Source: DASQFI01 sp035633215
GTDB lineage: Bacteria > Acidobacteriota > Vicinamibacteria > Vicinamibacterales > SCN-69-37
DNA length: 64,000 nt
NCBI GenBank assembly: GCA_035633215.1
Contig: DASQFI010000058.1
Coordinates: forward strand, 1 to 64,000
Reading direction: 5' to 3'
Positions within the stretch are counted from its first letter, which is position 1. Each line of letters begins with the position of its first letter. Made by a program: the position numbers and the translations under genes. Shown here piece after piece: positions 49,199-58,764 of this stretch. Below the pieces are notes generated by a model that was given only the letters and a program-made list of their open reading frames with translations, ran no database searches and was not told the origin of the DNA.

Positions 49199-50017
49199 TC
49201 ACTGCTGCGCCATCACCCAGGGCCGCCAACCCCTTAGGAGCGTCGTCGCGTCGGTGGAGAGCGACGTCAGTAGCGCCTCTTCGGAGCCGACCGTCAGCAG
49301 CCGGCGCACGGCGTCGGTGCCGAAGCGCTGATGGACGTACGCGAACACCGAACCGGCGAGCGCGTAGTTTGCAGACGACGTCCAGATCTCGGCAAATGTC
49401 GTCGGCGCGAATCCGCCGCTGAGCGCAGAGCGGGCCGCGCTGGCGTACTCCGCCGCCCATTGTCCGGAGGCATAAGCCGCCAGCCCTTCGAGGATCCACG
49501 GCGTCGACGCGGCGATCGAGAAGAAGGCCGGGTTCCGCTGCCCGTGCAGCACGTGCACGAGCTCGTGGGCGACGATGTTCGCGACATGGTTCGCATTTGT
49601 GCCGTCGTGCCCGCACGCTTGCGAGTTCCACACCGCCGGGGCAAGAATGTCGAACTCCGTCGCCCAGCCGCCGGCCACTTCCCAGCATCGCGTCTCGAGA
49701 CTCGGTTGCTGAAAGGCGACGCGCCAGCGCGCGTTGAGCGCGTCGCGGTCGTGCATGATCTTCACGACAAACGTCGCCGAATAGGTCGTGCCGAAAAACT
49801 GATCGGCCGTCTGGCGGCCGCGATCGATCATCGGCACGAGCGATTCAGCAACGCCGCGATCGGCGCCGACGTACTCGAGGCTATACCCCGTGTGCTGCTC
49901 GGTCTGCACCTCCGTGGAGCCTGGGGCCGTGGGGCTTGGCCCGCAGCTCGCGACCGCGACTCCGAGGCACACGCACCACAGGCGCAAGTGCACGTCGCCT
50001 CGCCGGACTGGCCGCAT
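49199..50017 (-). CDS. Lipoprotein zinc metallopeptidase, gluzincin type
   Basis: 272 residues from ATG 50017: MRPVRRGDVHLRLWCVCLGV then AVASCGPS is a lipoprotein signal. The catalytic segment reads NIVAHELVHVLHGQRN (H-E-x-x-H) followed by ILEGLAAYASGQ, where the Glu would be the third zinc ligand, as in peptidase MA-like proteins. Complete. Likely acts on envelope or secreted peptides; substrate unknown. Confidence 0.75.
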   Translation of the reverse strand: MRPVRRGDVHLRLWCVCLGVAVASCGPSPTAPGSTEVQTEQHTGYSLEYVGADRGVAESLVPMIDRGRQTADQFFGTTYSATFVVKIMHDRDALNARWRVAFQQPSLETRCWEVAGGWATEFDILAPAVWNSQACGHDGTNANHVANIVAHELVHVLHGQRNPAFFSIAASTPWILEGLAAYASGQWAAEYASAARSALSGGFAPTTFAEIWTSSANYALAGSVFAYVHQRFGTDAVRRLLTVGSEEALLTSLSTDATTLLRGWRPWVMAQQ

Positions 50018-50195
50018 GAGGTGATGATACGTGACAAAGTCGGCCGCTTGATTTACTGTGCCCTCAGGCGTGCAGGCCGCCTCCCGTCCGCGGGAAGGAC
50101 CGAGTCCACCTGAGATTGACGGCAAGCGAAGCGTTCGTGCACACGAACCTCCTTCGCCCGAGCCAGCGGACCCCGGGCGTGTCAGGAGGCTCGTC

Positions 50196-51494
50196 ATGTC
50201 CGCACGCAGACTGCCCGTTCGTCCCGACCTCGATCAGCTCAAGCATCAGGCGAAGGACTTGCTGAAGGCCTATCGCGATGGCCACGCAGAAGCCGTTGCG
50301 TTTTTCGCCGAACTCCATCCGGACGCAGCCGGCGCCCAGGACGCGACCCTCGCCAACGCGCAGCTGGTGCTCGCGCGCCTCTACGGCGCATCGAGCTGGA
50401 CGCGCCTTGTCCAGTGCTGCCAGCTCATCGACGCCATCTGGGATGATGACCCGGACACGGTGCGCCGGCTGGTGGCGGCCAATCGGTATCTGTTGACCGA
50501 GAACGCGGGCATCGGCAACTACAACTGGGGGCCGCCGATGAGCTACGCGGCCAATCTGGGCCGTGACCGCATCATTCGATTGCTCTATGACCTGGGCGCA
50601 CGGGATCTCCAGCAGGCAATGGGTCGCGCCGTGTTGCAGAGCCAGATCGAGACCGCCGAAATGCTGAATGAGATGCTGGGCAAACCCGCGCCGCCTGAGG
50701 GCGCACTCGGCGGGGCCGCGTATACCTTGAGCGTACCCGGCACCGAGTTTGTGTTCCGGCGCGGATTCCAGATCCGCCAGGGCGCCGGCACGCCCGTGGA
50801 GACCGTGATTGGATCCGACAGCCGCCGGCCCGCCGACAAGCGGCGCATTCTCGAGCTCTACGCCGAACACGGCTACGTCTACCCGGACACCGCGATCATG
50901 GCGTTCCACCGCGGACGGTTCGATTTGCTCGAACGGCATGTGGCGCGCGATCCGCAGCTGTTGTCGCGGCAGTTTGCCATCGGCGACATCTTTCCGCGGG
51001 AAGTCGGCTGCGATCACGCGCCTTACGAGGCGATGGGCACACCTGTCGATGGCGGCACACTGCTGCACCTGGCGGTGTACTGGGATGAGCTCGACATTGC
51101 GGAGTGGCTGCTGGCGCATGGCGCCGATCCCAACGCGCGCGCGGCCGTGGATGCCGACGGCTTCGGCGGGCACACGGCGCTCTTTGGTTCCGTCGTATCG
51201 CAGGCGGGCTTCTGGATCAACTACCCGCGCGTCCAGCCGCCGAAGACCGGCGACGCGCGATTCACCGAGCTGCTGCTCGCGCGCGGCGCCGATCCGAACA
51301 TGCGTGCGTCCATCCGCATGCGTCTCGGGGAAGGTCACGGCGACACACGCGTCCGCGAGTTCCGAGACGTCACGCCGCTATCGTGGGGCCGCAGGTTCTC
51401 GCTCGAGCAGGTACCGACCGACAAGCATCGCGAAATCCTGTTTGTGAACGCGGAAGCGATGCGCGTGCTGGAGGCGCACGGCGGACTCGAATGA
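50196..51494 (+). CDS. Ankyrin-repeat protein
   Basis: 432 residues from ATG 50196, with AGGAGG six bases upstream. The start RRLPVRPDLDQLKHQAKDLL followed by KAYRDGHAEAVAFFAELHP is characteristic of a group of bacterial ankyrin proteins. Repeats are seen at DTVRRLVAANRYLLTEN, MSYAANLGRDRIIRLLYDLG, GTLLHLAVYWDELDIAEWLL then AHGADPNARA, and FTELLLARGADPNMRASIRM. No signal peptide; a cytoplasmic protein-protein interaction role is likely. Confidence 0.82.
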   Translation: MSARRLPVRPDLDQLKHQAKDLLKAYRDGHAEAVAFFAELHPDAAGAQDATLANAQLVLARLYGASSWTRLVQCCQLIDAIWDDDPDTVRRLVAANRYLLTENAGIGNYNWGPPMSYAANLGRDRIIRLLYDLGARDLQQAMGRAVLQSQIETAEMLNEMLGKPAPPEGALGGAAYTLSVPGTEFVFRRGFQIRQGAGTPVETVIGSDSRRPADKRRILELYAEHGYVYPDTAIMAFHRGRFDLLERHVARDPQLLSRQFAIGDIFPREVGCDHAPYEAMGTPVDGGTLLHLAVYWDELDIAEWLLAHGADPNARAAVDADGFGGHTALFGSVVSQAGFWINYPRVQPPKTGDARFTELLLARGADPNMRASIRMRLGEGHGDTRVREFRDVTPLSWGRRFSLEQVPTDKHREILFVNAEAMRVLEAHGGLE

Positions 51495-51560
51495 GCGATC
51501 GCTGCCTCGGCTAGACTCCTGGTGTCTTGGCGTTGTTGCGGTCGAAGACGTTGCGAAATG

Positions 51561-51950
51561 CTACTTCGCTTTCGCGGCGTCGACCTTGCCTTTGCCGCGC
51601 ACGACGCCGTCGCGCTCAACGGTGATCTCACCCTGCAGACGTCCCTTGACGATCGTCAGCGTGAACTTGAACAGCGGTCCGTTGGGCTCCTGCGCCTCGA
51701 ACGTGGCCTTGCCGCTGTTGACGGCGCCCTTGTCGATCTTCCACTGCTCCTTCCCTGAGCCGAGGGTGCCAGTCAGTCCCTGGCCTTTCTGCATCAAGTT
51801 GAGGACGACCGGATCCGAATCGCCGTCACTGCCGTTCGGGCGCAGAAAGACCAACGTGCCTTCCCACTTGCCGGTGAAACTGGCGGTCTGGGCGACAACC
51901 GCCGGCGCCAGCGCGGCGACGACGAGTGCGAACGCGACGAGTTTCTTCAT
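51561..51950 (-). CDS. Small exported beta-rich protein
   Basis: 129 residues from ATG 51950 with AAGGGGGATC upstream. Signal peptide MKKLVAFALVVAALAPAVVA, then lipocalin-like strands: FTGKWEGTLVFLRPNGSDG, LNLMQKGQGLTGTLGSG, KFTLTIVKGRLQGEITVERD. This pattern (GxWxG ... GxxLTGxL) is common in small periplasmic proteins of Acidobacteria. It follows the ABC permease gene by 11 bp and is probably co-transcribed. Confidence 0.72.
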   Translation of the reverse strand: MKKLVAFALVVAALAPAVVAQTASFTGKWEGTLVFLRPNGSDGDSDPVVLNLMQKGQGLTGTLGSGKEQWKIDKGAVNSGKATFEAQEPNGPLFKFTLTIVKGRLQGEITVERDGVVRGKGKVDAAKAK

Positions 51951-51961
51951 GATGATCCCCC

Positions 51962-54397
51962 TTATTCCGACCGCAGCGCCACGACCGGATCCACACGCGA
52001 GGCGCGCCGCGCCGGGACGTAGCTCGCGACGAGCGCAACGGCGAGCATTAGGACCGTCATCCCGGCGAAGGCGGTCACGTCCAGTCGATGGACGTCGAAC
52101 AACAGTGTCTGGATGTACGTCGTCAGGCCGACCGCGGCGAGCACGCCCACGACCACGCCGATCAGCGCGACCTGTCCGCCCTGCCAGACGACCATCCGGC
52201 GCACGGTCTTGGCCTCCGCGCCAAGGGCGATACGCACGCCGATCTCCCGAGCGCGCCGCGAGACGCGATACGAGAGCACGCCATACAGGCCCACCGCGCC
52301 GAGGACGAGCGCGAGCCCCGCGGCGATGCTGACCATGACCATCGTGAACGACAGGCTGGCCATGGCGTTTGCAGCCAGACGCTCCATGGTGAAGATCCGG
52401 TACATCGGGCCGTCGGGAGCGACGTCCCGAACGATGGCGCGAACCTCCGGAGCCAGCTCGCCGGCGCGGCGCGACTTCACGACATACGCGGGAGACGTCG
52501 ACACGCCCGGCAGGTACACCATCGCGTCCCGGGACTTCTTGCGGAAGTCGTCCACCACGACGTCCTCGACGACGCCGATGACGGTGTACCACGTCTGGCT
52601 GCTGCTCGCGGCCGGCCGAACCTGTTTGTTGATGGGATCCTCGCCAGGGAACAGCAACCCGGCGGCCGCCTGGCTGATGATCACGTTGGGGATGCCCTGC
52701 TCTTCCTCGATCCGGTCGAAGTCGCGGCCGCGCAAGAGTTCGATGCCCATTGTCTGAAAGTAGCGGCCGCCGGCGGCCGCGACCCGCACGAGCGGCGCCT
52801 CGGCGCCCCTGGCCTCGATGCCGGGAGTCGTGATGTGTTGAGACCCCGCACCCTCGTCCAGAGGGAGCGTCGTGATGAATCCCACGGACTCGACGCCGGG
52901 CAGCGCCTTCAGGCGATCCATGAACGCGTGCTGAAACCGCGAGACGGCAGCGCGATTGTTGAGATCGGGACGATTGGGCGCGATCTGAAAGGTGAAGATG
53001 TCCTTCGTGTCGTACCCGGGGTCTACCCGGCTGAGCTGCCAGAAGCTGCGGATGAGCAGCGCCGATCCGACCAACAGGATGAGGGCCAACGCCGTTTGCA
53101 GGACCACGAGCGCATCGCGCGTCAGACTGCTCCGACCGACGACGCCTCGTCCGGACTGCTGAACACTGCCCAGGTGCGATCCCGAGAAGAAGAATGCCGG
53201 CAGCAGGCCGAACGCGCACACCGCCAGCAGCGAGATGCCGGCCGTGAAGAGCAGCGCCGTCCGGTCGAGGCCCGCGGTGGCGAGTCCGGGAATGGGTGAG
53301 CCGGCAAAGCCACCGGCGACCGCATCCGGAGCCGCGCGGATCAACAGTGGGACGCCAGCCCAGGCGATGAGCGCGCCCGCCACTCCTCCCGCGGCTGCGA
53401 GCAACAGCGCCTCGGTCACCTGCGAGCGCACCAGGTCGCCGCGGCCAGCGCCGAGCGCGCGGCGCACAGCCAGGTCGCGGCGCCGGTTTTCTGCCCGTAC
53501 CGTGAACAGGCTCGCGACGTTCGCGCACGCGATGAGGAAGACGATGCCCACCGTGCCGAACAGAATCCACAATGGCGTCGCGATCTGGCCGACGATGTGC
53601 TCGCGGAGCGGCTTCGCGACTGGCCGATGACGCTCCATGATCCGGACGTACGGCGCCGGGCCCCCCAGCCGCGCCTGCACGCGACGGGCGAGCGGCTGCA
53701 GCGCTGCGATGAGCGCTTCGCGGTCCGTGCCCGGTCTCATGCGGGCGACCATGCGCAATCCAAACCCCCCAGGCGTGACCTGCGCGGCGCGAATCGCCAT
53801 CGGCATCCAGAAGGCGACGCGCTCATCTGGGAAACGGAATTCGGGCTTCATGACGCCGATCACGGTCCGTGTGCCACCCCCGAAGTGGTAGCTCCTGCCG
53901 ATGACCTTCTCGTCGGCGCCGAACCAGCTCCGCCACAGCCAGTCGCTGAGGACGACCAGGCGCTCGTCCTCGCCCTCGGTGGGCAGCCGCCCGTGCTGGG
54001 GCTGCGCGCCGAGCGTCGTGAAGAACGACGGTGTCACGCGGCTCCCGAAGAGCTGATCGACATGTCCCTCCGCCCGTGTCGTCGCCGAACCGTAGCCATA
54101 GAGCCCGGCGTCTTCGATCCCGGGGACGGTCTCGCGGTATTCGAAGTACAGCTCATCCGCGACGCCGAACTCCGGCGGTTGATCGGTGCCGGGCGCGGTC
54201 CCGCCGATATAGACGAGCCGGTTCGCGTGCGGGAATGGCAGTGGCGCGAGGAGCACGGGGTTGACGACGCTGAAAATCGCCGCGTTCGCGCCGATCGCGA
54301 GCGCGAGCGTCACGATGACGATGAGCGTAAAGCCCGGTGCGCGGAGAAGACTCCGCGCGGCATGCGTGAAGTCCTTACGCCACGTGTCCAGGTTCAC
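51962..54397 (-). CDS. ADOP-type ABC permease (MacB periplasmic core plus duplicated FtsX domains)
   Basis: 811 residues from GTG 54397, with AGGAGG six bases upstream. N-terminal RSLLRAPGFTLIVIVTLALA then IGANAAIFSVVNPVLL is the signature of the acidobacterial duplicated orphan permeases. A MacB-like periplasmic domain (about 45-250), an FtsX domain (IACANVASLFTVRAENRRRD then LAVRRALGAGRGDLVRSQ), a second periplasmic domain, and a final FtsX domain (REIGVRIALGAEAKTVRRMV, SYVPARRASRVDPVVALRSE) follow. No ATPase subunit is adjacent, consistent with the orphan name. Export of lipids, peptides or signalling by mechanotransmission is inferred from family. Confidence 0.92.
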   Translation of the reverse strand: MNLDTWRKDFTHAARSLLRAPGFTLIVIVTLALAIGANAAIFSVVNPVLLAPLPFPHANRLVYIGGTAPGTDQPPEFGVADELYFEYRETVPGIEDAGLYGYGSATTRAEGHVDQLFGSRVTPSFFTTLGAQPQHGRLPTEGEDERLVVLSDWLWRSWFGADEKVIGRSYHFGGGTRTVIGVMKPEFRFPDERVAFWMPMAIRAAQVTPGGFGLRMVARMRPGTDREALIAALQPLARRVQARLGGPAPYVRIMERHRPVAKPLREHIVGQIATPLWILFGTVGIVFLIACANVASLFTVRAENRRRDLAVRRALGAGRGDLVRSQVTEALLLAAAGGVAGALIAWAGVPLLIRAAPDAVAGGFAGSPIPGLATAGLDRTALLFTAGISLLAVCAFGLLPAFFFSGSHLGSVQQSGRGVVGRSSLTRDALVVLQTALALILLVGSALLIRSFWQLSRVDPGYDTKDIFTFQIAPNRPDLNNRAAVSRFQHAFMDRLKALPGVESVGFITTLPLDEGAGSQHITTPGIEARGAEAPLVRVAAAGGRYFQTMGIELLRGRDFDRIEEEQGIPNVIISQAAAGLLFPGEDPINKQVRPAASSSQTWYTVIGVVEDVVVDDFRKKSRDAMVYLPGVSTSPAYVVKSRRAGELAPEVRAIVRDVAPDGPMYRIFTMERLAANAMASLSFTMVMVSIAAGLALVLGAVGLYGVLSYRVSRRAREIGVRIALGAEAKTVRRMVVWQGGQVALIGVVVGVLAAVGLTTYIQTLLFDVHRLDVTAFAGMTVLMLAVALVASYVPARRASRVDPVVALRSE

Positions 54398-54423
54398 CCG
54401 CCGCCTCCTTGCACAGGCACACG

Positions 54424-55017
54424 TCAGTGGCTGGGAGCGGCTGCGTCCGAGTCGTGCGTCTTCGACGATCGGGCGATGGCCAGCGAAACGCACGCCGAGA
54501 GGGCGCTCAGTGCAGTCAGGCCACCGATAAACGCGAGAGGCAGGAACCGTTCGATGCTGTTCTGAGTCGTCAAGAAGAGCAGTCCGCTCACAACTGCCGC
54601 CAGCGTCGCGGCTGGGACAATCGATCCTTCGCCCAGCCGGCGCCGGCCTGCGGCAATCCCGGCCGCAGTGGCACTCGTCGCCACGATAGTCGTGGCCCAC
54701 ACCGCCTGATAGTTACTGATGTCCCCCTCCCCCAGGACAAACGGAAGCACCCCGACGAACAGTCCACTCAGCGCGCCCCACGCAGCGGCTCGGTACGGCG
54801 ACAGTTCATCGAGCCGGCGGCGGCCCGATGCCATTCCAGCGAGCTCGGAAAACACCGTTCCGCAGATGAAGCCCGCGTACAACGGTCCGCCGATGTGTTC
54901 AGGCTCCAGTTCACCCACGATCAGGCGAGCCGGCAGCAGACCAGCCAGAACCCAGGCCCCAGCCCACGCCAGGCCCATCATGGCGGCACGGCTGATACGA
55001 GTCACAAATTTCTCCAT
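54424..55017 (-). CDS. Small polytopic membrane protein
   Basis: 197 residues from ATG 55017. Five to six hydrophobic helices, including AMMGLAWAGAWVLAGLLPAR, YAGFICGTVFSELAGMA and LPLAFIGGLTALSALSACVS, separated by two similar Arg-rich loops (ASGRRRLDELSP and AAGRRRLGEGSIVP), suggesting an internal duplication. Family not recognised. It precedes the ADOP permease by 26 bp and may be in its operon. Confidence 0.6.
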   Translation of the reverse strand: MEKFVTRISRAAMMGLAWAGAWVLAGLLPARLIVGELEPEHIGGPLYAGFICGTVFSELAGMASGRRRLDELSPYRAAAWGALSGLFVGVLPFVLGEGDISNYQAVWATTIVATSATAAGIAAGRRRLGEGSIVPAATLAAVVSGLLFLTTQNSIERFLPLAFIGGLTALSALSACVSLAIARSSKTHDSDAAAPSH

Positions 55018-55251
55018 TGCGGGCCCAAGACTCCGTTTCTTAAAGACCTTTGTATCACAAAGAACAAGCGGATTGGTATCTCGCCCCGAGTTCCGGCTAG
55101 AGCAGGGCGCTCGCGAGACCGGCCAAGCGGCCGTCTGGGCGGGCTGTCCCAAGCGGTCAACCGGTCAACCCATGGCGTCGGGCTCGGATCAAGGCGCTTT
55201 GGAGGCCCTCAGATTTGGTCAGGTTCGCTTCGGATGTCGCCTCGGGCCTAA

Positions 55252-55683
55252 TTACGCCGTCAACCGTTTACGCGGCCGGCCGCCTTTGGCCCCGTTGGCC
55301 TTCGCAGCGCTGGCCTTCGCTTTCGATCGACGGCGGCCACCTTGGCGTCCAGTTGACGCAGCCAGAAGACGGGTACCAAACGCCCGCTCCACGAGTCCAG
55401 GCACGTAGACATCAACATCGAGCGAAGGCCACGACAGCGCGTCGCCGGCTGGGGACACCACAATCGATTCGATCTTCGTCTCAGACGCTCGCTCAAGACC
55501 CGGAACGAGCCTCCGCGGAATGGACATCGATCCCCCAGCGCCGAATCTCAAATCAATGGCGTCGGCAATCGAGTCATATCGAGCGCCGACAACGGCGGAT
55601 GGATCTTCTGCGCGGGCCTTTCCGCGCGCACGCGCGTGCGCGTATCGTTCACGATCCTTCGCCGAAATCTCATTCGTGGCCAT
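55252..55683 (-). CDS. DUF2442-type protein paired with DUF4160
   Basis: 143 residues. Core: ARYDSIADAIDLRFGAGGSM then SIPRRLVPGLERAS and VVSPAGDALSWPSLDVDVYV, PGLVERAFGTRLLA, which is the DUF2442 pattern. A long Lys/Arg/Ala-rich tail (GRQGGRRRSKAKASAAKANG) follows and suggests nucleic-acid contact. It overlaps the DUF4160 gene by 14 bases. Such pairs behave like toxin-antitoxin modules by genomic arrangement; activity is not established from sequence. Confidence 0.78.
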   Translation of the reverse strand: MATNEISAKDRERYAHARARGKARAEDPSAVVGARYDSIADAIDLRFGAGGSMSIPRRLVPGLERASETKIESIVVSPAGDALSWPSLDVDVYVPGLVERAFGTRLLAASTGRQGGRRRSKAKASAAKANGAKGGRPRKRLTA

Positions 55684-55909
55684 GAATCCTCGCCCATTGA
55701 CCTCTCAGCCATACCGCGTTTCTGATCACCAGGCGTTCGGCTCTCTTCACGTCCCGATCAGAGATCGCGCCGACGATCTCAACAGCTTCGAACGTCGTCA
55801 AATCGATCTTCACAACGGCGCCCGCCTTCCAGACGTGGACATGCGAGGGCGGATGATCCAAGGTGTAGATCCGCACCTCGAAGCCCGCCTGACGGAGGAC
55901 TGTCGGCAT
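55670..55909 (-). CDS. DUF4160-family protein
   Basis: 79 residues: MPTVLRQAGFEVRIYTLDHP followed by PSHVHVWKAGAVVKIDLTTF, the HxHV motif and beta-rich start being diagnostic of DUF4160, then a helix RDVKRAERLVIRNAVWLRGQ. First gene of a two-gene unit with DUF2442. Confidence 0.85.
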   Translation of the reverse strand: MPTVLRQAGFEVRIYTLDHPPSHVHVWKAGAVVKIDLTTFEAVEIVGAISDRDVKRAERLVIRNAVWLRGQWARIHGHE

Positions 55910-56074
55910 GATACCGAAGGCCTTAGGTTATTACAAGTCGGCTGTGCATGGCGCGTGCGTACTCTTCGCCAACGTCTTCCGCAGCTCGCAGGGGAATCTC
56001 CGAGAACGACTACGGGTAGTCGAAGGCGTTCGGATTCAAGCTTTGCGACGCCACTGCGCTAGTATCTCGACCGC

Positions 56075-58726
56075 ATGGCCTTCGGCGCCGGCGAGCGGCT
56101 CGGACCGTACGAGATCCACGGCCCCATCGGAGCAGGCGGGATGGGCGAGGTCTACCAGGCTCGCGACACCCGTCTCGGCCGCGACGTCGCGATCAAAGTC
56201 TCGGCGGGCGAATTCAGCGCGCGATTCGAGCGTGAAGCGCGGGCGATTGCCGCCCTCAACCACCCGAACATCTGTACGCTCTACGACGTCGGGCCCAACT
56301 ACCTCGTCCTGGAGCTCGTCCCGGGCCCGACGCTGGCTGAGGTCATCGCGGCCGCGCGCACGCCTGATGCCGAGGGCCTCCGCCTGGCCGACGTCGTCGC
56401 CATCGCTCGCCAGATCGCCGAGGCGCTCGAGGCCGCGCACGAGAAAGGCATCGTCCATCGCGATCTGAAGCCGACCAACGTGAAGATCACGCCGGACGGG
56501 GCCGTGAAAGTCCTCGATTTCGGGTTGGCGAAGGCGCTCGACCATGACCGGCCCGCCGCGGTGCCCGACGCCAATTCACCGACGCTCCTGTCGCCCGCGC
56601 GGACCGAACGGGGTGTGATCCTCGGCACCGCGGCGTACATGGCGCCCGAGCAGGCAAAGGGACGACCCGTCGACAAACACGCGGACATCTGGGCGTTCGG
56701 CGTGGTGTTGTTCGAGATGCTCACGGGCCGGAAGCTGTTTCGGGGCGAGACGGCGACCGAGATCATCGCGGCGGTGATCAAGGACGACATCGCGCTCGAT
56801 CGGCTGCCGCCTGACGTGCCGCCGGTGATCCGGCGGCTGCTCGCGCGTTGCCTCGAGCGCGATCCCAGACAGCGTCTGCGCGACATCGGCGAAGCCCGCA
56901 TCGTGCTCGCGGATCCCGCGTCGATCGCCACGAGTGCGATGGCCCGGCCGCCGGAGACGCCAGGACGTTCACGCGCGTCATGGCTCGGCTGGACCGCGCT
57001 CGCACTGGTGCTGGCCGGCGCGGCGGGCGCCGCAGCGTGGTGGCTTAAACCTGATGTCGACCTGCCGTTGCGACGCATCGACCTGGCCGATCCGCTCGCG
57101 TCGTCGAACGGTCTGGCGCTTGCTCCCGACGGCTCACGGATCGCGTATTTCTCGGACGCCCACCTGTACGTGCGCGCCCTCGATGCGCTCGCGCCGCAGG
57201 ATCTCGGCGCCGTTCACGTGACATCCGGTCTGCCGTTCTGGTCGCCGGACGGACGCACGATTGGGTTCTTTGCGGCCGGCGCTATCAACACGATCCCGGC
57301 GGGCGGCGGACCGATGCGGCAGGTCTGCAGGATCCCAGCGACCGGGCGCCCGCTCGATTTCGTGTGGCGGCCTGACGGAACGGTTTTTTTTGCCGTCTCG
57401 CGCGACGGTGTGTACACCGTGCCCGCGGCAGGCGGCACGCCGGCGGTCTATCTCGCCATCGACCCGAAGACTGAAATCGAGTTCACCAGCGTCTCACTGC
57501 TCCCCGACAACCGCCTCATCGTGACGACACGCATCCGCGACCCGTCGTCGTTCCGTACCGAGCTGGTCGGCTCGGGACCAGATCGCCGGCGCACGACGAT
57601 CGTCGCGGACCCCGATGTGACGTTCGTCAAGTACGATCCGTTCGGCCTGCTGCTATTCAGGCGACGAGGGCCGAACAACGGCATTTGGGCCGTGCCGTTT
57701 GACGAGGCGCGAGTGGATCTGGCGAGGGCGGTGGAGATTGCGCCTGGCGGCACGTCATTCCAGGCGGACGCGACCGGCGCCGCGCTGATTGGTCTTCCGC
57801 CGCCCGCGGCGACCGCGGAGCTCGTGTGGCTGAGTGAGACGGGTGAGGTGTCGCTGGTGCCGGGCGCGCCCATCGAGGCTGGCAGCGCCCCGGTATTGTC
57901 GCCGGACGGCAGCCGCGCCGCCGTCGTCGTGGACACTGCAGGCGATCGGCATCTCGTCGTGCGCGATCTCAAGACGGGCAGCGACACGCGTCTCACGCCC
58001 GCGGGACAGGACGCGCCGACGCTCGACGCGCCGTCGTGGTTCCCGTCCGGCGATGAGGTCGTCTTCGGGACGGGTTCGGTCACGGCGAGGCGGATCGTCG
58101 CGCGGCGCATCGACGGTTCCGGCGGTCACCGGGTGCTCATCGACGGGCTTGTCGGCCAGGTCACACCGAATCGCCAGCATCTCGTGTTCCTGGTCGAGGA
58201 AGGGGGCGCCACCCGCCTGCGGTACGCGGCGCTCGCCGCCGACGGCTCGGTCGGCGCTCCCGAGCGCGTGCTCAAGCAATCGGATCCGAACATCGTCGCG
58301 TTCGATCTCTCGCCCGATGGATCGACGTTGGCGTATTCCATTCCCGAGGCGGACGCCCGGCTCAACTCCTTCCTGACCGATTTTCCCGCCGGCAGCCGCC
58401 AGCTGCAGGTGACGACGACCGGCGGCGCGCGACCACAGTTCTCGGGTGATGGAAAGGCCCTCTTCTATCTAGCGCGAGCCGTGCCGGAGACTGATCCCCC
58501 ACGAGGCGCGGTGGCGAAGAGGCCGGTCGCGCTGAAGTCTTTGGACACGTCCGGTCCACCGGTGCAGCTCCTCGTCCAGGGCAAGGAGCCGCCGGGCATC
58601 CTCATGACGTCGTTCGACGTCGCGCGCGATGGGCGCATGTTGACGATGCGGCGGACCGGCGGCGACAAGCGCCCGAGTCCGCGGCTGATTCTGGTGCAGA
58701 ACTGGCGAGCAGCAGTGGGACGGTAG
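56075..58726 (+). CDS. Ser/Thr protein kinase with C-terminal TolB/PD40-type beta-propeller
   Basis: 883 residues. Kinase domain (about 11-275): GPIGAGGMGEVYQARD, VAIKVSAGEF, HRDLKPTNVKITPDG, VLDFGLAKAL, GTAAYMAPEQAKG. One transmembrane helix (WLGWTALALVLAGAAGAAAW) and an extracytoplasmic propeller built of repeated blades (LAPDGSRIAYFSDAHLYVRA, WSPDGRTIGFFAAGAINTIP, LSPDGSRAAVVVDTAGDRHL, LSPDGSTLAYSIPEADARL). This is the common acidobacterial layout in which the propeller is thought to sense an outside ligand. All catalytic motifs intact. Last gene before the fourth tRNA-Ser tail. Confidence 0.92.
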   Translation: MAFGAGERLGPYEIHGPIGAGGMGEVYQARDTRLGRDVAIKVSAGEFSARFEREARAIAALNHPNICTLYDVGPNYLVLELVPGPTLAEVIAAARTPDAEGLRLADVVAIARQIAEALEAAHEKGIVHRDLKPTNVKITPDGAVKVLDFGLAKALDHDRPAAVPDANSPTLLSPARTERGVILGTAAYMAPEQAKGRPVDKHADIWAFGVVLFEMLTGRKLFRGETATEIIAAVIKDDIALDRLPPDVPPVIRRLLARCLERDPRQRLRDIGEARIVLADPASIATSAMARPPETPGRSRASWLGWTALALVLAGAAGAAAWWLKPDVDLPLRRIDLADPLASSNGLALAPDGSRIAYFSDAHLYVRALDALAPQDLGAVHVTSGLPFWSPDGRTIGFFAAGAINTIPAGGGPMRQVCRIPATGRPLDFVWRPDGTVFFAVSRDGVYTVPAAGGTPAVYLAIDPKTEIEFTSVSLLPDNRLIVTTRIRDPSSFRTELVGSGPDRRRTTIVADPDVTFVKYDPFGLLLFRRRGPNNGIWAVPFDEARVDLARAVEIAPGGTSFQADATGAALIGLPPPAATAELVWLSETGEVSLVPGAPIEAGSAPVLSPDGSRAAVVVDTAGDRHLVVRDLKTGSDTRLTPAGQDAPTLDAPSWFPSGDEVVFGTGSVTARRIVARRIDGSGGHRVLIDGLVGQVTPNRQHLVFLVEEGGATRLRYAALAADGSVGAPERVLKQSDPNIVAFDLSPDGSTLAYSIPEADARLNSFLTDFPAGSRQLQVTTTGGARPQFSGDGKALFYLARAVPETDPPRGAVAKRPVALKSLDTSGPPVQLLVQGKEPPGILMTSFDVARDGRMLTMRRTGGDKRPSPRLILVQNWRAAVGR

Positions 58727-58764
58727 CGCGGCGCGCGTCGATCCGACGGAGCGGCCGAATCTGT

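Noticed and set aside
51561..53570. 669-codon open frame over the ABC permease
   Set aside because: It is mostly Arg/Gly/Ala-rich antisense-like sequence in a different frame of the permease gene; only its last 129 codons (from 51950) form a real gene.
56075..58726. Kinase gene split by a frameshift
   Set aside because: A run of T at 57384-57391 looked suspicious, but the frame continues cleanly through the propeller.
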